Virus record (IMG/VR): IMGVR_UViG_3300024520_000238
Coordinates: 1-36,599 of that record
Length of the DNA stretch: 36,599 nt
From: a virus
Strand: one strand, 5' to 3'
Made by a program: the position numbers and the translations under genes. Shown here in pieces: positions 13,529-22,791 of the stretch; positions within the stretch are counted from its first letter, which is position 1; each line of letters begins with the position of its first letter. The notes below the pieces were generated by a model that worked only from the letters and a program-made list of their open reading frames with translations, ran no database searches and was not told where the DNA came from.

Positions 13529-14873
13529 GCTACAGCTATCTATCATCCAAGGGATAGCTAACAAGGATAAGGTCATAGCGGCTCGCTGTGGGTGGGGCAG
13601 TGGAAAGACTTCGTCGCTAGTCTTCTCTATGTTATTCATTAGCAAGATAAGACCTAATCGATCTAGCTTAATAGTCACAGATACGACTCCAAGATATAAC
13701 AGCGTACTTATGCCAGAGATGCAAAAATGGTTAGTTCCTCTGGGTTGGATATACAACCATGGAAATAAGTTATGGACAGATACTCATACAGGATCAACGG
13801 TATGGTGTAGATCTTATTATAGACCCGGAACGAGGGACGCTACCCACAATCCTTTGGAGGGTTTAAATGTAACTAGTGGGGTTTGCTTGATTGATGAATG
13901 TCAAACCCTTACTAGTGAAGTCGCTCATAAAGCATTGGGACGTTTAAGAAGTGGACCTAGTCCCATCATGATCCTAGTAGGCTTGCCGGTGATAGATGCG
14001 TGGTGGTGCAAGTTAGCCGAAGTGGCAAACTGTCAGCCGCTCTTCTTCTCATCATATGTCAATCAAGATAATCTAAGTGATGAATGGTTCGAAGCAACGA
14101 AGCTCCTACCTCCCGACGAGAGGGAGGCTATGGTCATGAATCGACCTAAGCCTCCAAGTGGTTTGGTCTATGGAGAGTTTAGTCCAGATAGGCATATCAT
14201 CGATGACTTTGTTTATCATCCTTCAATGACTGGGCGTATCTCTATCGACTGGGGATTTAGGAAGCCATCAGTATTAATAATTGTTTATGATGAAGAGCGA
14301 GAGGCTAGCGTGGTAATCAATGAGATTAACCCCAAAGAGGTAACAATAGAGCAGCTTAGTCAAATGATTCTTAGTATAGCTTGGCCAAGGTCAATCCAAT
14401 CAAGCGCACCATCTGCAAGGATATGGCTTGATACAGGAGTGGCAGATAAAGCCGGTAAGGCTAGAAGTGATCACACAGGACTCTCAGCGTTTAGAGTGAT
14501 TAGGTCTCAGCCATCGCAGGGAGGTATTGGACTTCCCTTAAGATCGACTACTGATCCAGTAAGAATTGATGTACTTAATGGAGTACAAAGGCTTAAGCGC
14601 GCTTTCAACTCTAATAAGTACTTGATTACTCGCAAGGTGTGGGAACGTGGCGAGCGAGTCTCTGGTAACTCATTACGTAAAGCATTACTAAGTTACGCAT
14701 GGGATAAGAAAGAGCAGCCTAAAAAAGATGGGCGAGAGGATCCTCTAGATGCTTTAAGATATGATTGTATCTTCCATCATTGGACAGATTCAAATAGAAC
14801 ATATCAAAAGAATTCAACCGCGGCGAGAGGTCGAAAGGTTAAAGTAGGATCATCAAAGAGAAGGGATTTTTAA
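13515..14873 (+). CDS. terL: Terminase large subunit
   Basis: The protein has 452 residues; GAGAGG precedes ATG 13515. Walker A is GWGSGKT (26-32) and Walker B is VCLIDECQT at ~131. The C-terminal RNase H-like nuclease is indicated by ISIDWGFRKPSVL, IWLDTG and EDPLDALRYD. It drives ATP-dependent DNA translocation into the prohead and cuts the concatemer. The adjacent methyltransferase begins on the base after its stop. Confidence 0.93.
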   Translation: MILNELQLSIIQGIANKDKVIAARCGWGSGKTSSLVFSMLFISKIRPNRSSLIVTDTTPRYNSVLMPEMQKWLVPLGWIYNHGNKLWTDTHTGSTVWCRSYYRPGTRDATHNPLEGLNVTSGVCLIDECQTLTSEVAHKALGRLRSGPSPIMILVGLPVIDAWWCKLAEVANCQPLFFSSYVNQDNLSDEWFEATKLLPPDEREAMVMNRPKPPSGLVYGEFSPDRHIIDDFVYHPSMTGRISIDWGFRKPSVLIIVYDEEREASVVINEINPKEVTIEQLSQMILSIAWPRSIQSSAPSARIWLDTGVADKAGKARSDHTGLSAFRVIRSQPSQGGIGLPLRSTTDPVRIDVLNGVQRLKRAFNSNKYLITRKVWERGERVSGNSLRKALLSYAWDKKEQPKKDGREDPLDALRYDCIFHHWTDSNRTYQKNSTAARGRKVKVGSSKRRDF

Positions 14874-16103
14874 ATGATAATTCATGGAGATTCATTTGAG
14901 GAGGTCAAGACCTTCGAAGACAATTCAATCGATGCACTGGTGACAGATCCACCATACGGCATGAGCAACATCTCACACACTGCCTTTATGGATTGCATGA
15001 CAAATTGGTGTTCTGATGATGACATGTATCTTCCCAAGGCAAAAGGATTTATGAATAAATCTTGGGACGGTTTTGTCCCTCCTCCGGGCTTCTGGAAAGA
15101 AGTCTTAAGAGTGTTAAAGCCGGGAGCCTATGGTCTTGTCTTTGCAAGCTCAAGAACGCAAGATCTCATGGGGCTGTCTTTACGGATTGCAGGGTTTGAG
15201 ATTCGCGATTGTGTTACTTGGCTTTATGGCTCGGGCTTCCCAAAGTCTCATGATGTTAGTAAGGGGATTGATAAGCTCAAATGTTGTGAGAGAAAAATTT
15301 TATATACTGAAAAGAGATACAATGAGCCTTCAGGACTTGTAAGAGTAGGGCAAGGGGAAAGAACATTAATAGAAAGAAATATCACAACTCCATCATCACA
15401 AGAAGCCCAACAATGGGAAGGATGGGGAACATCATTAAAGCCATCCTATGAGCCTGCTCTCTTGATTCGCAAGCCATTCAAAGGATCAGTAGCGAGTAAT
15501 GTTCTTGAGTGGGGAGTGGGGGGGATTAATATTGATGGGTGTCGGGTTGATACTGATGAAGTGTTTGTTTCTGGAGATCATTATGGAGGAGGGTCAACTG
15601 GATTTGGTGGGTATGGTGAAGGAGGTAAAGTGTATGACAAAGGCAGATTCCCAAGTAATACAATCATGGATGATGTAGCCTCAAGCCTCTTAAAAGACGA
15701 GTCAAGATTCTTTTACACTGCCAAGGCTTCACCAAGTGAAAGATCAGCAGGTCTTGAATCTTTTGAAGTCAAAGAGATTGGGACTCTTGTAGGTCGATGT
15801 GATGGTTCACTCGGTACTATAACAAAAAAAAGGAACATTCATCCAACTGTTAAACCCATTGAAATCATGAGATACCTTTGCAGACTGATCACTCCTCCCA
15901 ATGGATTAATATTAGAGCCATTCTTGGGAAGTGGAACAACTGCCATCGCCGCAGAAAAGGAAGGATTTGACATCATAGGGATTGAACGTGAAAAGGAATA
16001 TTATGATATTGCTCAAGCTCGGATCAAATATTGGGCAACTCATGATCATGCTATGACTCCTCAAAATCCTCCTGATGAAGAAGTTCAGCTGACATTATTT
16101 TAA
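14874..16103 (+). CDS. DNA N6-adenine or N4-cytosine methyltransferase (beta-type order)
   Basis: The protein has 409 residues. Motif IV DPPY (25-28) precedes motif I FLGSGTT (350-356), the beta-class permutation. Other conserved parts are GFWKEVLRVLKPGAYGLVFAS, RFPSNTIMDD and HPTVKPIEIMRYLCRLITPP. The ~200-residue middle holds target recognition. It probably methylates phage DNA to evade restriction. No partner endonuclease sits beside it. It starts one base after the terL stop. Confidence 0.9.
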   Translation: MIIHGDSFEEVKTFEDNSIDALVTDPPYGMSNISHTAFMDCMTNWCSDDDMYLPKAKGFMNKSWDGFVPPPGFWKEVLRVLKPGAYGLVFASSRTQDLMGLSLRIAGFEIRDCVTWLYGSGFPKSHDVSKGIDKLKCCERKILYTEKRYNEPSGLVRVGQGERTLIERNITTPSSQEAQQWEGWGTSLKPSYEPALLIRKPFKGSVASNVLEWGVGGINIDGCRVDTDEVFVSGDHYGGGSTGFGGYGEGGKVYDKGRFPSNTIMDDVASSLLKDESRFFYTAKASPSERSAGLESFEVKEIGTLVGRCDGSLGTITKKRNIHPTVKPIEIMRYLCRLITPPNGLILEPFLGSGTTAIAAEKEGFDIIGIEREKEYYDIAQARIKYWATHDHAMTPQNPPDEEVQLTLF

Positions 16104-16113
16104 GGATTGAATT

Positions 16114-16281
16114 ATGAAACAAAGTACAGTCCATACAATCGTATTATTATCAAAATATCTAATCACAGACCCGGCAAAACATTGTACTCTTGAAGAGAGT
16201 CTTGACTCGATTAGATTATTTAATGAGGTCGTAAGCGCACTTATAGAAGGTGAGGACGAGAGTGTTAATGATGATGATTAA
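16114..16281 (+). CDS. Small acidic hypothetical protein
   Basis: The protein has 55 residues, from ATG 16114 (MKQSTVHTIVLLSKYL) to a very acidic end (EGEDESVNDDD). AAGGA lies upstream. It is not recognised. It fills the gap between the methyltransferase and the late promoter. Confidence 0.5.
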   Translation: MKQSTVHTIVLLSKYLITDPAKHCTLEESLDSIRLFNEVVSALIEGEDESVNDDD

Positions 16282-16303
16282 ATAGTTATCAAAAATATAA
16301 CAT

Positions 16304-16332
16304 TTGACAAATGATAGTATCAAAATGATAAT
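16304..16332 (+). promoter_or_regulatory. Strong sigma70-like late promoter
   Basis: TTGACA (16304-16309), a 17-bp spacer and GATAAT (16327-16332) lie 36 bp before the portal start. The spacer contains a perfect palindrome TGATA-G-TATCA (16312-16322). Upstream, GTTAT (16285) and ATAAC (16297) form a looser inverted repeat. It is the best consensus promoter seen in the window and precedes about 19 kb of same-strand structural genes. Confidence 0.75.
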
Positions 16333-16367
16333 ATACCCACGCGAGATAAAACCTTGTGGGGTCAATA

Positions 16368-17780
16368 ATGGATCAAAGAACACGCAAGCCTAAACACTTA
16401 AGAGCATTTAATCCGAGATTTAAGACTCTGGGTATTACTGGAACACAGCTATCTGGTGGTACTATTACTGGCTATGAACAGAACGCACAGCTTACAGGAT
16501 TGTCATGGGTAAGAGCTGCAGAGGAGATGCTAAGAACGGATCCAGTAGTTAGAAGGTCTTGGCACATGTTAAGACAAACCTTGCTGTCGGCGACTTGGAG
16601 ATTTGAAGCTGGGCTTGAAGGTGATCCACTGAGCGAGGAGTTAGCACGTTACTCTAATGAGGCATTTGGCTTCGATGGCAATAGCGGGCAAATGTCTATT
16701 AGTTGGGAGGAGCAGCTTGGATATTTATTCGAGTATGTAACTATAGGCTATAGATATGCAGAAGAAGTATATAAGATTGGCTGTGACTCACAGGGTAATG
16801 TTAAAGTCTTTTTAGATTACTTTGCAGACAGAGAACCCTCAGCGCATAATGAATGGCTGTCTAGAGATGGTCAACACTTAGATGGCATAGTCCAAAACAC
16901 GATAGGCATTGGGAAGACTCCGAGACCTATACCTGCTAACAAACTTTTATTATTAACACTAAACAGAACAGGGTCCAACTTTGAAGGCATCGGAATGCTT
17001 AGGCCTGTGTGGTGGTGGTGGAAAACAAAGCAGAGGGTAGCCAATCTAATGTGCGTCGGTGTGGATCGATGGGCGATCCCAACTCCGAAGGTTACAGTAG
17101 ATAGAGCGCAAGCCGAACTCCAAGGATTAACAGATGGAGATATCGACGCCATGATTAATGAAGCCGAGGCACAAGCCCAAGCCTTCTTAGCTACAGAGCA
17201 ACAATATCTGGTAGAGAATGCGGCAGTTAAGTTTGACTCCTATTCGACTACTCCATATCTATATTCCCAAGGTCCTTTAGACATTATCAAAGAATGCGAC
17301 AATCAAATTAGTCAAGCCTTCTTAGCTCAGTTTGCTAACCTTGGGATAAGTGACACTGGCTCTAGGTCAGTAGGTGAAATACACTTATCAGTCTTTAGAA
17401 GAGCAGCTATTAATCTATGTGACGTTGTAGCTAGCCAAGTCAGTGGACCAGACCGCCGTGGTGGTGGGACTATTGGAAGGCTGATAAGGTTTAACTATGG
17501 AGCTGTCGATACTGGCAAGCTACCACGCCTTACTCATTCCGGACTTGATACTGATGACCTAGCTCAATCCATGGGAATGCTAGGGCCTCTCGTTCAATTC
17601 GGCTTACTGACACCAGACGACGAACTTGAGCGAGCGATTAGAGAAAGACTAGGAGCGGGCGACTTGCCGGAGGATGCTCACAGATCCTCACTTGAAAGAA
17701 CAGCAAGCGCTGGAGGATCAGGTGGGGCTGCCATCTTAGCTGAGCAACTCATTAAGAGGAGGCGCAAAGATGGCAAGTAA
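16368..17780 (+). CDS. Portal protein (Mu gp29/DUF935-like)
   Basis: The protein has 470 residues. ATG 16368 is chosen over a GTG at 16356 because GGGG lies at a suitable distance. Features of the DUF935/Mu gp29 family are a mid-region of GWSR-like content (EEQLGYLFEYVTIGYRYAEEVYKIG), PANKLLLLTLNRTGSNFEGIGMLRPVWWWWKTKQ, WAIPTPKVTV, and a helical C-terminus. It forms the dodecameric channel at one capsid vertex for DNA entry and tail attachment. It overlaps the next gene by 11 bp. Confidence 0.85.
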   Translation: MDQRTRKPKHLRAFNPRFKTLGITGTQLSGGTITGYEQNAQLTGLSWVRAAEEMLRTDPVVRRSWHMLRQTLLSATWRFEAGLEGDPLSEELARYSNEAFGFDGNSGQMSISWEEQLGYLFEYVTIGYRYAEEVYKIGCDSQGNVKVFLDYFADREPSAHNEWLSRDGQHLDGIVQNTIGIGKTPRPIPANKLLLLTLNRTGSNFEGIGMLRPVWWWWKTKQRVANLMCVGVDRWAIPTPKVTVDRAQAELQGLTDGDIDAMINEAEAQAQAFLATEQQYLVENAAVKFDSYSTTPYLYSQGPLDIIKECDNQISQAFLAQFANLGISDTGSRSVGEIHLSVFRRAAINLCDVVASQVSGPDRRGGGTIGRLIRFNYGAVDTGKLPRLTHSGLDTDDLAQSMGMLGPLVQFGLLTPDDELERAIRERLGAGDLPEDAHRSSLERTASAGGSGGAAILAEQLIKRRRKDGK

Positions 17781-19356
17781 AAAAATTAAACGAAGAAAGC
17801 AGAAGGCTTATGTGACTAATACTATTCTGTCTATTCCAGACAAGTATTCACATATTGACTTTACACCACCAAAGAAAGCAAGCGAAGCCTCAGAGCGAGC
17901 CTTAAGACGGAGGTCTCAGAAGCCTCCGAGTCAAAGAGGCATGACTGCAATAGGACTCGCTCGAGCTAGAGAATTAATCAATAGAAAGCAGATGTCACCT
18001 AAGACAGTCAAACGGATGCTAGCTTACTTCACACGCCATGAGATCGATAAACAAGGATCAACATGGGACGACTATGGCAAGGGCCGCCAAGCGTGGGACG
18101 GTTGGGGTGGAGATGCTGGCTTTGCTTTTGCTAGAAAAGTGGTTAAACAAATGAATGCAGCAGACGAGAAAACTAATAAGCTAAGAGCTTATGGAGAAGC
18201 AATACAATTAAATGCATCTAATGACTACGAGGTCCCGGAGGGTCTGACAGTTGGACAATCCTTTAAGACCTTATCGTTAGGTCAAGTATCATCTAGAATG
18301 AGCGGCGATCAGATTGGTAAGACAATAGATCAAGACTTATTGAATGAACTTGTACGAGTATTTAACGAGCGCAAAATTAATGATCCAGTGATCATCGATT
18401 GGCAACATGCCACATCTCCTTTCCAAGGAGGCACACCGGCCCCACCTGATACAGGTATGGCGCTTGGTATGATCATAGATCTTGAAGTGAAGAGCGACGG
18501 TCTTTATGCAATCCCCGCTTATAACGAGGAGGGCCTAAAGGTAGTCGAGAAGTCTGGGGGGATCCTTTGGAGTTCTCCGGAGTACATTCACGGCGAGATA
18601 TTCACAAGAGATGGAGGGGACAAGGTGGGAGATGCTCAACTATTAGCTATCACTCTTACCCCTCGACCAGCTCAATCCCACAACAAAATAGACAGAGTCA
18701 CTTTATCCGAGGAGGTAAATATGGATGATCAAGTCAAAGAGCTAACGGCTAAACTCGCAGCAAGTGAAGAGCTTGTCGCAGAGCTAAAAGCTAAGCTTGA
18801 AGAAAAGAATGAAGAGCAAGATGCTGTCATGGCTGAGTCTGATGACAATGAAAAGCAAGCTGAGTCTGATGACAATGAAAAGCAAGCTGAGTCTGATGAC
18901 AATGAAAAGCAAGATGATGATGATGATGAAAAAGACAAAGTTAAGATGTCGGAATCATTCTCTAAAGATATATCACTGCTTTCTGAGGTGCAGTCATTGC
19001 GCGAATCAGTAAAGAAGCTAGAAGCTGAAAACACTAAGATTAAATGTGATGAGGCTGTCAGTGCTTTATTGCGAGATGGTAAGATCAGCGTAGCAGAAAA
19101 AGACGTCGCTTCTAAAGCATGGAACATTAAAGGACTTCAACCTGAGTTTTGGTCAATGTTTAGCGAGCGTCAGGCTAACACAAGCGTCCCCCTTCAAGAA
19201 GTGGGTCATGGTGCAAGCGGTCAAGAGATCAGCAAAAAGACACTTGATTTAAAAGTACGTTCTTTAGCTGAAGAGAAATCAATTAATTATAGTGACGCTC
19301 TAAACTTATTTAGAGAGCAAAATCCAGACTTTTACCGTCAAGCTTTCGGAGGCTAA
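17770..19356 (+). CDS. Capsid maturation protease-scaffold fusion (Mu gpI-like)
   Basis: The protein has 528 residues; GAGGAGG lies upstream. Residues ~40-135 (RGMTAIGLARARELINRKQMSPKTVKRMLAYFTRHEIDK...WGGDAGFAFA) are a small domain seen in phage head proteins. Residues ~145-315 match the Mu gpI-type protease (VIIDWQHATSPFQG...GMALGMIIDLEVKSDGLYAIPAYNEEGLKVVEKSGGILWSSPEYI). The remainder is a scaffold: coiled coil, an acidic repeat and helices. It would cleave scaffold and capsid during prohead maturation. An internal start at 18721 makes the scaffold alone. Confidence 0.82.
   Translation: MASKKIKRRKQKAYVTNTILSIPDKYSHIDFTPPKKASEASERALRRRSQKPPSQRGMTAIGLARARELINRKQMSPKTVKRMLAYFTRHEIDKQGSTWDDYGKGRQAWDGWGGDAGFAFARKVVKQMNAADEKTNKLRAYGEAIQLNASNDYEVPEGLTVGQSFKTLSLGQVSSRMSGDQIGKTIDQDLLNELVRVFNERKINDPVIIDWQHATSPFQGGTPAPPDTGMALGMIIDLEVKSDGLYAIPAYNEEGLKVVEKSGGILWSSPEYIHGEIFTRDGGDKVGDAQLLAITLTPRPAQSHNKIDRVTLSEEVNMDDQVKELTAKLAASEELVAELKAKLEEKNEEQDAVMAESDDNEKQAESDDNEKQAESDDNEKQDDDDDEKDKVKMSESFSKDISLLSEVQSLRESVKKLEAENTKIKCDEAVSALLRDGKISVAEKDVASKAWNIKGLQPEFWSMFSERQANTSVPLQEVGHGASGQEISKKTLDLKVRSLAEEKSINYSDALNLFREQNPDFYRQAFGG
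18721..19356 (+). CDS. Scaffold protein from an internal in-frame start
   Basis: The predicted product has 211 residues, in frame with the protease. Internal ATG 18721 (MDDQVKELTAKLAASEELVAELKAKLEEK) directly follows a strong GAGGAGG ending 5 nt upstream. Lambda (C/Nu3) and Mu (I/Z) use the same nested-scaffold strategy. The domain boundary falls exactly where the protease ends and the coiled coil begins. Confidence 0.75.
   Translation: MDDQVKELTAKLAASEELVAELKAKLEEKNEEQDAVMAESDDNEKQAESDDNEKQAESDDNEKQDDDDDEKDKVKMSESFSKDISLLSEVQSLRESVKKLEAENTKIKCDEAVSALLRDGKISVAEKDVASKAWNIKGLQPEFWSMFSERQANTSVPLQEVGHGASGQEISKKTLDLKVRSLAEEKSINYSDALNLFREQNPDFYRQAFGG
18832..18912 (+). repeat. Three tandem 27-bp repeats, acidic linker
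   Basis: Three near-identical 27-bp units encode AESDDNEKQ three times, then DDDDDEKDK. It lies between the scaffold coiled coil and its C-terminal domain. Confidence 0.9.
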
Positions 19357-19358
19357 TC

Positions 19359-19742
19359 ATGTCTAGTACAAAAATTATAAATTCATTTATTGCGGCAAGC
19401 ACAATCACAGAGTTTGCTTTAGTCTCAGTTGATGTTAATGGGAAGATCGCTGTAACTTCAGCGGGTAATGATGTCACTTGCATCGGTGTAGCTCAAAGAG
19501 CCGCTGTAGCGGGTGACTCGGTTGATGTTGTAACGTTTGGCGAGACTCGAGTTATTGCGGGCGGAGCCATCGCACCAGCTACGGAGCCTCGCCTATCAGC
19601 TCATACCGGCGGCACAGCAACAGCAGCCTCGGTGGGTCGTTACCCAGTGGCTCGCATCATTCCAAATATTAACCAAGTCTCAGCGGCTACAAACGATCAA
19701 ATCTTAGTATTGTTTACAGGCCCAACAGTTATCCACGCTTAG
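19359..19742 (+). CDS. Capsid decoration protein (DUF2190-like)
   Basis: The protein has 127 residues and lies directly before the major capsid gene. It is small, glycine- and valine-rich and beta-like: SFIAASTITEFALVSVDVNGKIAVTSAGNDVTCIGVAQRAAVAGDSVDVVTFGETRVIAGGAIAPATEPRLSAHTGG. This matches the usual size, composition and place of head-stabilising decoration proteins. No active site is visible. Confidence 0.7.
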   Translation: MSSTKIINSFIAASTITEFALVSVDVNGKIAVTSAGNDVTCIGVAQRAAVAGDSVDVVTFGETRVIAGGAIAPATEPRLSAHTGGTATAASVGRYPVARIIPNINQVSAATNDQILVLFTGPTVIHA

Positions 19743-19751
19743 GAGTAAACC

Positions 19752-20756
19752 ATGGCAAGTTCATATAGTAATATACATCCAGTAGATCAGATCTTAACTA
19801 GCTTAATGAGTGACGTGGTCCCTAGTGACAGTCAACTCATTGCAAATGATATTCTAGAGAATGTCAATATCCCAGAAAGAAGTGGAACTTTTCTTTTAGA
19901 GAATAGCCGAAACTTCATGGGCGCAGGCGTTGGTCTAGATTTAGAACGTGCGCCGGGCGCGGGCCGTGCTAACATTGGATCATTTGATAGAAGTAGTTTA
20001 ACATTTAAAGCGTCGATCTACTCTGCGCAAGACTCCATCGCTATGGAGGATATTATTGATAGTCAATATCCCGGCGGTGAAGAGGCCCGCATTGCTAGAA
20101 AAGTAAGACGCGCAATGATGCTCTCTAAAGAAAAGCGAGCGGCTGACTTGTTATTTGATACAGGCTCATTCTCAAACGACACATGTACTAACGTCATGGG
20201 TGGAAAAGTTGATGCGGCTGGTACTGATGGCTTAACAGGTCTTGACAAATTAAAAGATCTGATCTTTGGTCAAGCCCACGGCATTAATCCAGACACTCTT
20301 ATCTTCGGCCGTGGTGTATTCCGCGCCTTAGCACGTAATCCAGAAGTGCGTGGATATGCTGGTACAGCAAGCGCGGGCCTTGCCACTGGTAACATGATCT
20401 TAACTGATGAAGCGACTAAGCAAGTATTGCGAGACATTCTAGGCATCCCACATATTCATGTCGGAGAAGCTAGACGAGAGACAGCAGTACCGGGAGCGAC
20501 TTCAAGCGAATCTCAGATCTGGAATACAGAGTCAATCTTTTGTGGTATACTCAAGGGAGCTGATGCGATTGTACAAAAAAGCGGTAACGTTAAAGGGATG
20601 CCTGTGGCTGCTCTTAACTTCTCATTTGGTGGAATGGTTGCGGGTCAATATGATTCTTTAGATGCAACTCGTCGCTATGTTTATGCTGAAGAAGTACAAC
20701 AATTTAAAGCGATTGATTCTACTCTTGGTTACATCTTGACTGACTGTCTAGTGTAA
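19752..20756 (+). CDS. Major capsid protein (HK97 fold, Mu gpT-like)
   Basis: The protein has 334 residues; GGAG precedes ATG 19752. Position, size and the segments RARKVRRAMMLSKEKRAADLLFDT, PDTLIFGRGVFRALARNPEVRGYAGT, ILGIPHIHVGEARRET and WNTESIFCGILKGAD fit phage major capsid proteins. The N-terminal region GAGVGLDLERAPGAGRANIGSFDRSSLTFKASIYSAQDSI resembles the E-loop/N-arm part. It forms the icosahedral shell. There is no obvious N-terminal propeptide, consistent with a separate scaffold. Confidence 0.87.
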   Translation: MASSYSNIHPVDQILTSLMSDVVPSDSQLIANDILENVNIPERSGTFLLENSRNFMGAGVGLDLERAPGAGRANIGSFDRSSLTFKASIYSAQDSIAMEDIIDSQYPGGEEARIARKVRRAMMLSKEKRAADLLFDTGSFSNDTCTNVMGGKVDAAGTDGLTGLDKLKDLIFGQAHGINPDTLIFGRGVFRALARNPEVRGYAGTASAGLATGNMILTDEATKQVLRDILGIPHIHVGEARRETAVPGATSSESQIWNTESIFCGILKGADAIVQKSGNVKGMPVAALNFSFGGMVAGQYDSLDATRRYVYAEEVQQFKAIDSTLGYILTDCLV

Positions 20757-20769
20757 GCAAAGGTTTGAC

Positions 20770-21675
20770 ATGTGCGATACTCCATCAATAATATTATTAT
20801 CTGAGGATGCTGATCAAAAAGCTATTGATGATTTATCAAGACAGCTTAAGCAGCAATCCGGAGAGATCGCACAGTTGACTAAAGCTAAGATTAAAGAATT
20901 AAAAACTTTAGTTAAAGCAGAAAAATCTATGAAGTCGGTTCTTGAAAAATCAAGAGGCCGATTCCTAAAGACGCTGGGAGACGCTGTCAAAATGACAGAC
21001 CCTCTTAGCTTATTAGCTCTGCCTAGAGATCAAATGATTGATTTCATAATTAGGGGCGGCTTTGATATCTCAATAGATGAGTTTATCGAGCAGACAGACA
21101 ACATAGCTAAAGCAGTGGAGAACACTGCTAAGGTAATCCAACCAGATTTAGGATTGACTCCTATCCAGCAAAAGATTGACTTGATGCAGGCTGTGACAGT
21201 GCAACAAGTCTTTGATGACGTTGTACTCCCGACGGTAGCAAATGGTACTAGGGACTCATTGACAGCTATGACCCTAGATGTCCCTCCTAAAGATGCTTTA
21301 TCTTCACTAGCTCAAAGAATGAAGCAAGCGACTGGTAAGCAGCTCACTGAGATTAATACTAAGTCTTCCATGTTTGGAAGATCTGTAACAGCTCAAATAG
21401 CAGAGGAAGCAGGCTTAAGCCTTTTCTTATATACAGGTCCACTCGATGGCGTAACAAGGAAATTCTGTGATCCATTAGTGGATAAAGTCGTTAGTGATTC
21501 TCAAATGAGAAAGCTAAACAATGGGCAAGGATTACCAGTACGGACCGCCGGGGGTGGTTATAATTGTCGCCATTCTTGGAGTCCAGTGAGTAAGGGATTT
21601 ATTAAAGCTGCTAACTTAACGAGGGCAACAACAAGAGATATTAGCGACGCCAACACCGGAGGTAAACGCAAATGA
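20770..21675 (+). CDS. Minor head protein, Mu gpF-like
   Basis: The protein has 301 residues. The C-terminal ~80 residues (LSLFLYTGPLDGVTRKFCDPLVDKVVSDSQMRKLNNGQGLPVRTAGGGYNCRHSWSPVS) match the Mu gpF/SPP1 gp7 head-morphogenesis C-terminal motif (CxH-type). The N-terminal part is helical (SRQLKQQSGEIAQLTKAKIKELKTLVKAEKSMKSVLEKSRGRF). It probably sits inside the capsid and may be ejected with DNA. It lies after the capsid gene rather than beside the portal, which is less usual. Confidence 0.7.
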   Translation: MCDTPSIILLSEDADQKAIDDLSRQLKQQSGEIAQLTKAKIKELKTLVKAEKSMKSVLEKSRGRFLKTLGDAVKMTDPLSLLALPRDQMIDFIIRGGFDISIDEFIEQTDNIAKAVENTAKVIQPDLGLTPIQQKIDLMQAVTVQQVFDDVVLPTVANGTRDSLTAMTLDVPPKDALSSLAQRMKQATGKQLTEINTKSSMFGRSVTAQIAEEAGLSLFLYTGPLDGVTRKFCDPLVDKVVSDSQMRKLNNGQGLPVRTAGGGYNCRHSWSPVSKGFIKAANLTRATTRDISDANTGGKRK

Positions 21676-22625
21676 TACGTAAAGCAATCACAGGCCAAGA
21701 CTATCTATTTGAATGGAACGCACCCAAGCCAATTAGTGGCAATCCTTCAATCACGTTTAAAGCGTCATCTACTGTGACATCAGTAATGAGTCATTCACGA
21801 TCTGATATTTCAGTCAGTGCAATAGCAAACGATAGACGGACTTTAACAATTGCAAGCAGTGACTCTTTGCAACGTGATCAAGCCTTAGCCTTCCTTAAGA
21901 CCGATGGAGATACATGGTACTCTGTTAAAGTAATTCGAATAGTAGGGACTACGGCGATCTTAGCTGAGCCTCTACCACGTGAAATAGACCTAACAACATC
22001 AGCCTCCATAGAATTCGCAATGTGGTACTATACAGCATTATCTGCTAATGTGACGAGTACATCAGGAACCTTTCAATACATAATAGATTATACTGCTAAC
22101 TTAGGTCAGAACAATATATCTAAGTTAGATAAAGGTATTATTAAAGTTACGCCACGGCCATTTGATACTGGCTTAGATCATGATTCATTTGTAAGCCGAT
22201 TCGCTCCACTCGCTGACATGATACCTAGAAGACAATCCGACTTTGCTCCTCAAATCAAAGCCGCACTTGATGAGATCTCTTTAATCTTGCGTGATAAGTT
22301 ATCATCATCAGAAGTCACAGAAGATGAGATCTTTAATGCTGAGTCATTCCAGTTAAGCCATGCTTACTGTACAGCTGCTAGAATCTATGAAATGAATCTA
22401 CAGCTAGATGCGACTGATGCTATGCGCTCTAGGTGTGGGGAGCTATTAGACCTTGCATTAAGATCCATTGACTTAGATCTTGATGGCGATGGTATTATAG
22501 ACACAGGTGAGATTGACCTTGAGAAAGCAGGGGGGAAGTCTACGGACTTTCGGGCTAGTTGGAAATCATATACTAAAACAGGACAAGGCAAAGACTTTAA
22601 TCCTACTAGATCTATGGGACATTAA
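21672..22625 (+). CDS. Head-tail connector or adaptor protein
   Basis: The protein has 317 residues and overlaps the preceding stop (ATGA). The N-terminal beta-rich half (DYLFEWNAPKPISGNPSITFKASSTVTSV...) is followed by a helical connector-like half (DFAPQIKAALDEISLILRDKLSSSEVTEDEIFNAESFQLSHAYCTAARIYEM). An acidic Ca-binding-like loop DLDGDGIID is visible (positions 22482-22505). Helical adaptors at this position join portal and tail. The exact family is not recognised. Confidence 0.6.
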   Translation: MIRKAITGQDYLFEWNAPKPISGNPSITFKASSTVTSVMSHSRSDISVSAIANDRRTLTIASSDSLQRDQALAFLKTDGDTWYSVKVIRIVGTTAILAEPLPREIDLTTSASIEFAMWYYTALSANVTSTSGTFQYIIDYTANLGQNNISKLDKGIIKVTPRPFDTGLDHDSFVSRFAPLADMIPRRQSDFAPQIKAALDEISLILRDKLSSSEVTEDEIFNAESFQLSHAYCTAARIYEMNLQLDATDAMRSRCGELLDLALRSIDLDLDGDGIIDTGEIDLEKAGGKSTDFRASWKSYTKTGQGKDFNPTRSMGH

Positions 22626-22780
22626 TGAAACATATAATTAAGAAATTACCTAAAAGATTTAAATGGTCAATTCACAACCTTGTCGCTCATCCATTAATGG
22701 AGATAGCGAAGCAACTGGGATTAAATGAATTATCAGAAAAGATTCATGACTCTACTTTGCCAATAAATAACGAAGATTAA
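22625..22780 (+). CDS. Small conserved-type phage protein
   Basis: The protein has 51 residues, from an ATG overlapping the previous stop (TAATG). The sequence WSIHNLVAHPLMEIAKQLGLN...KIHDSTLP resembles a short phage protein family built around the HNLVAHPLMEI phrase, of unknown function. It may be a small adaptor or early protein. Confidence 0.55.
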   Translation: MKHIIKKLPKRFKWSIHNLVAHPLMEIAKQLGLNELSEKIHDSTLPINNED

Positions 22781-22791
22781 AGGCATTAATC

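Noticed and set aside
18797-19012. Overlapping ORF rich in MKSKLSLM
   Set aside because: It is the alternative frame of the acidic tandem repeat in the scaffold.
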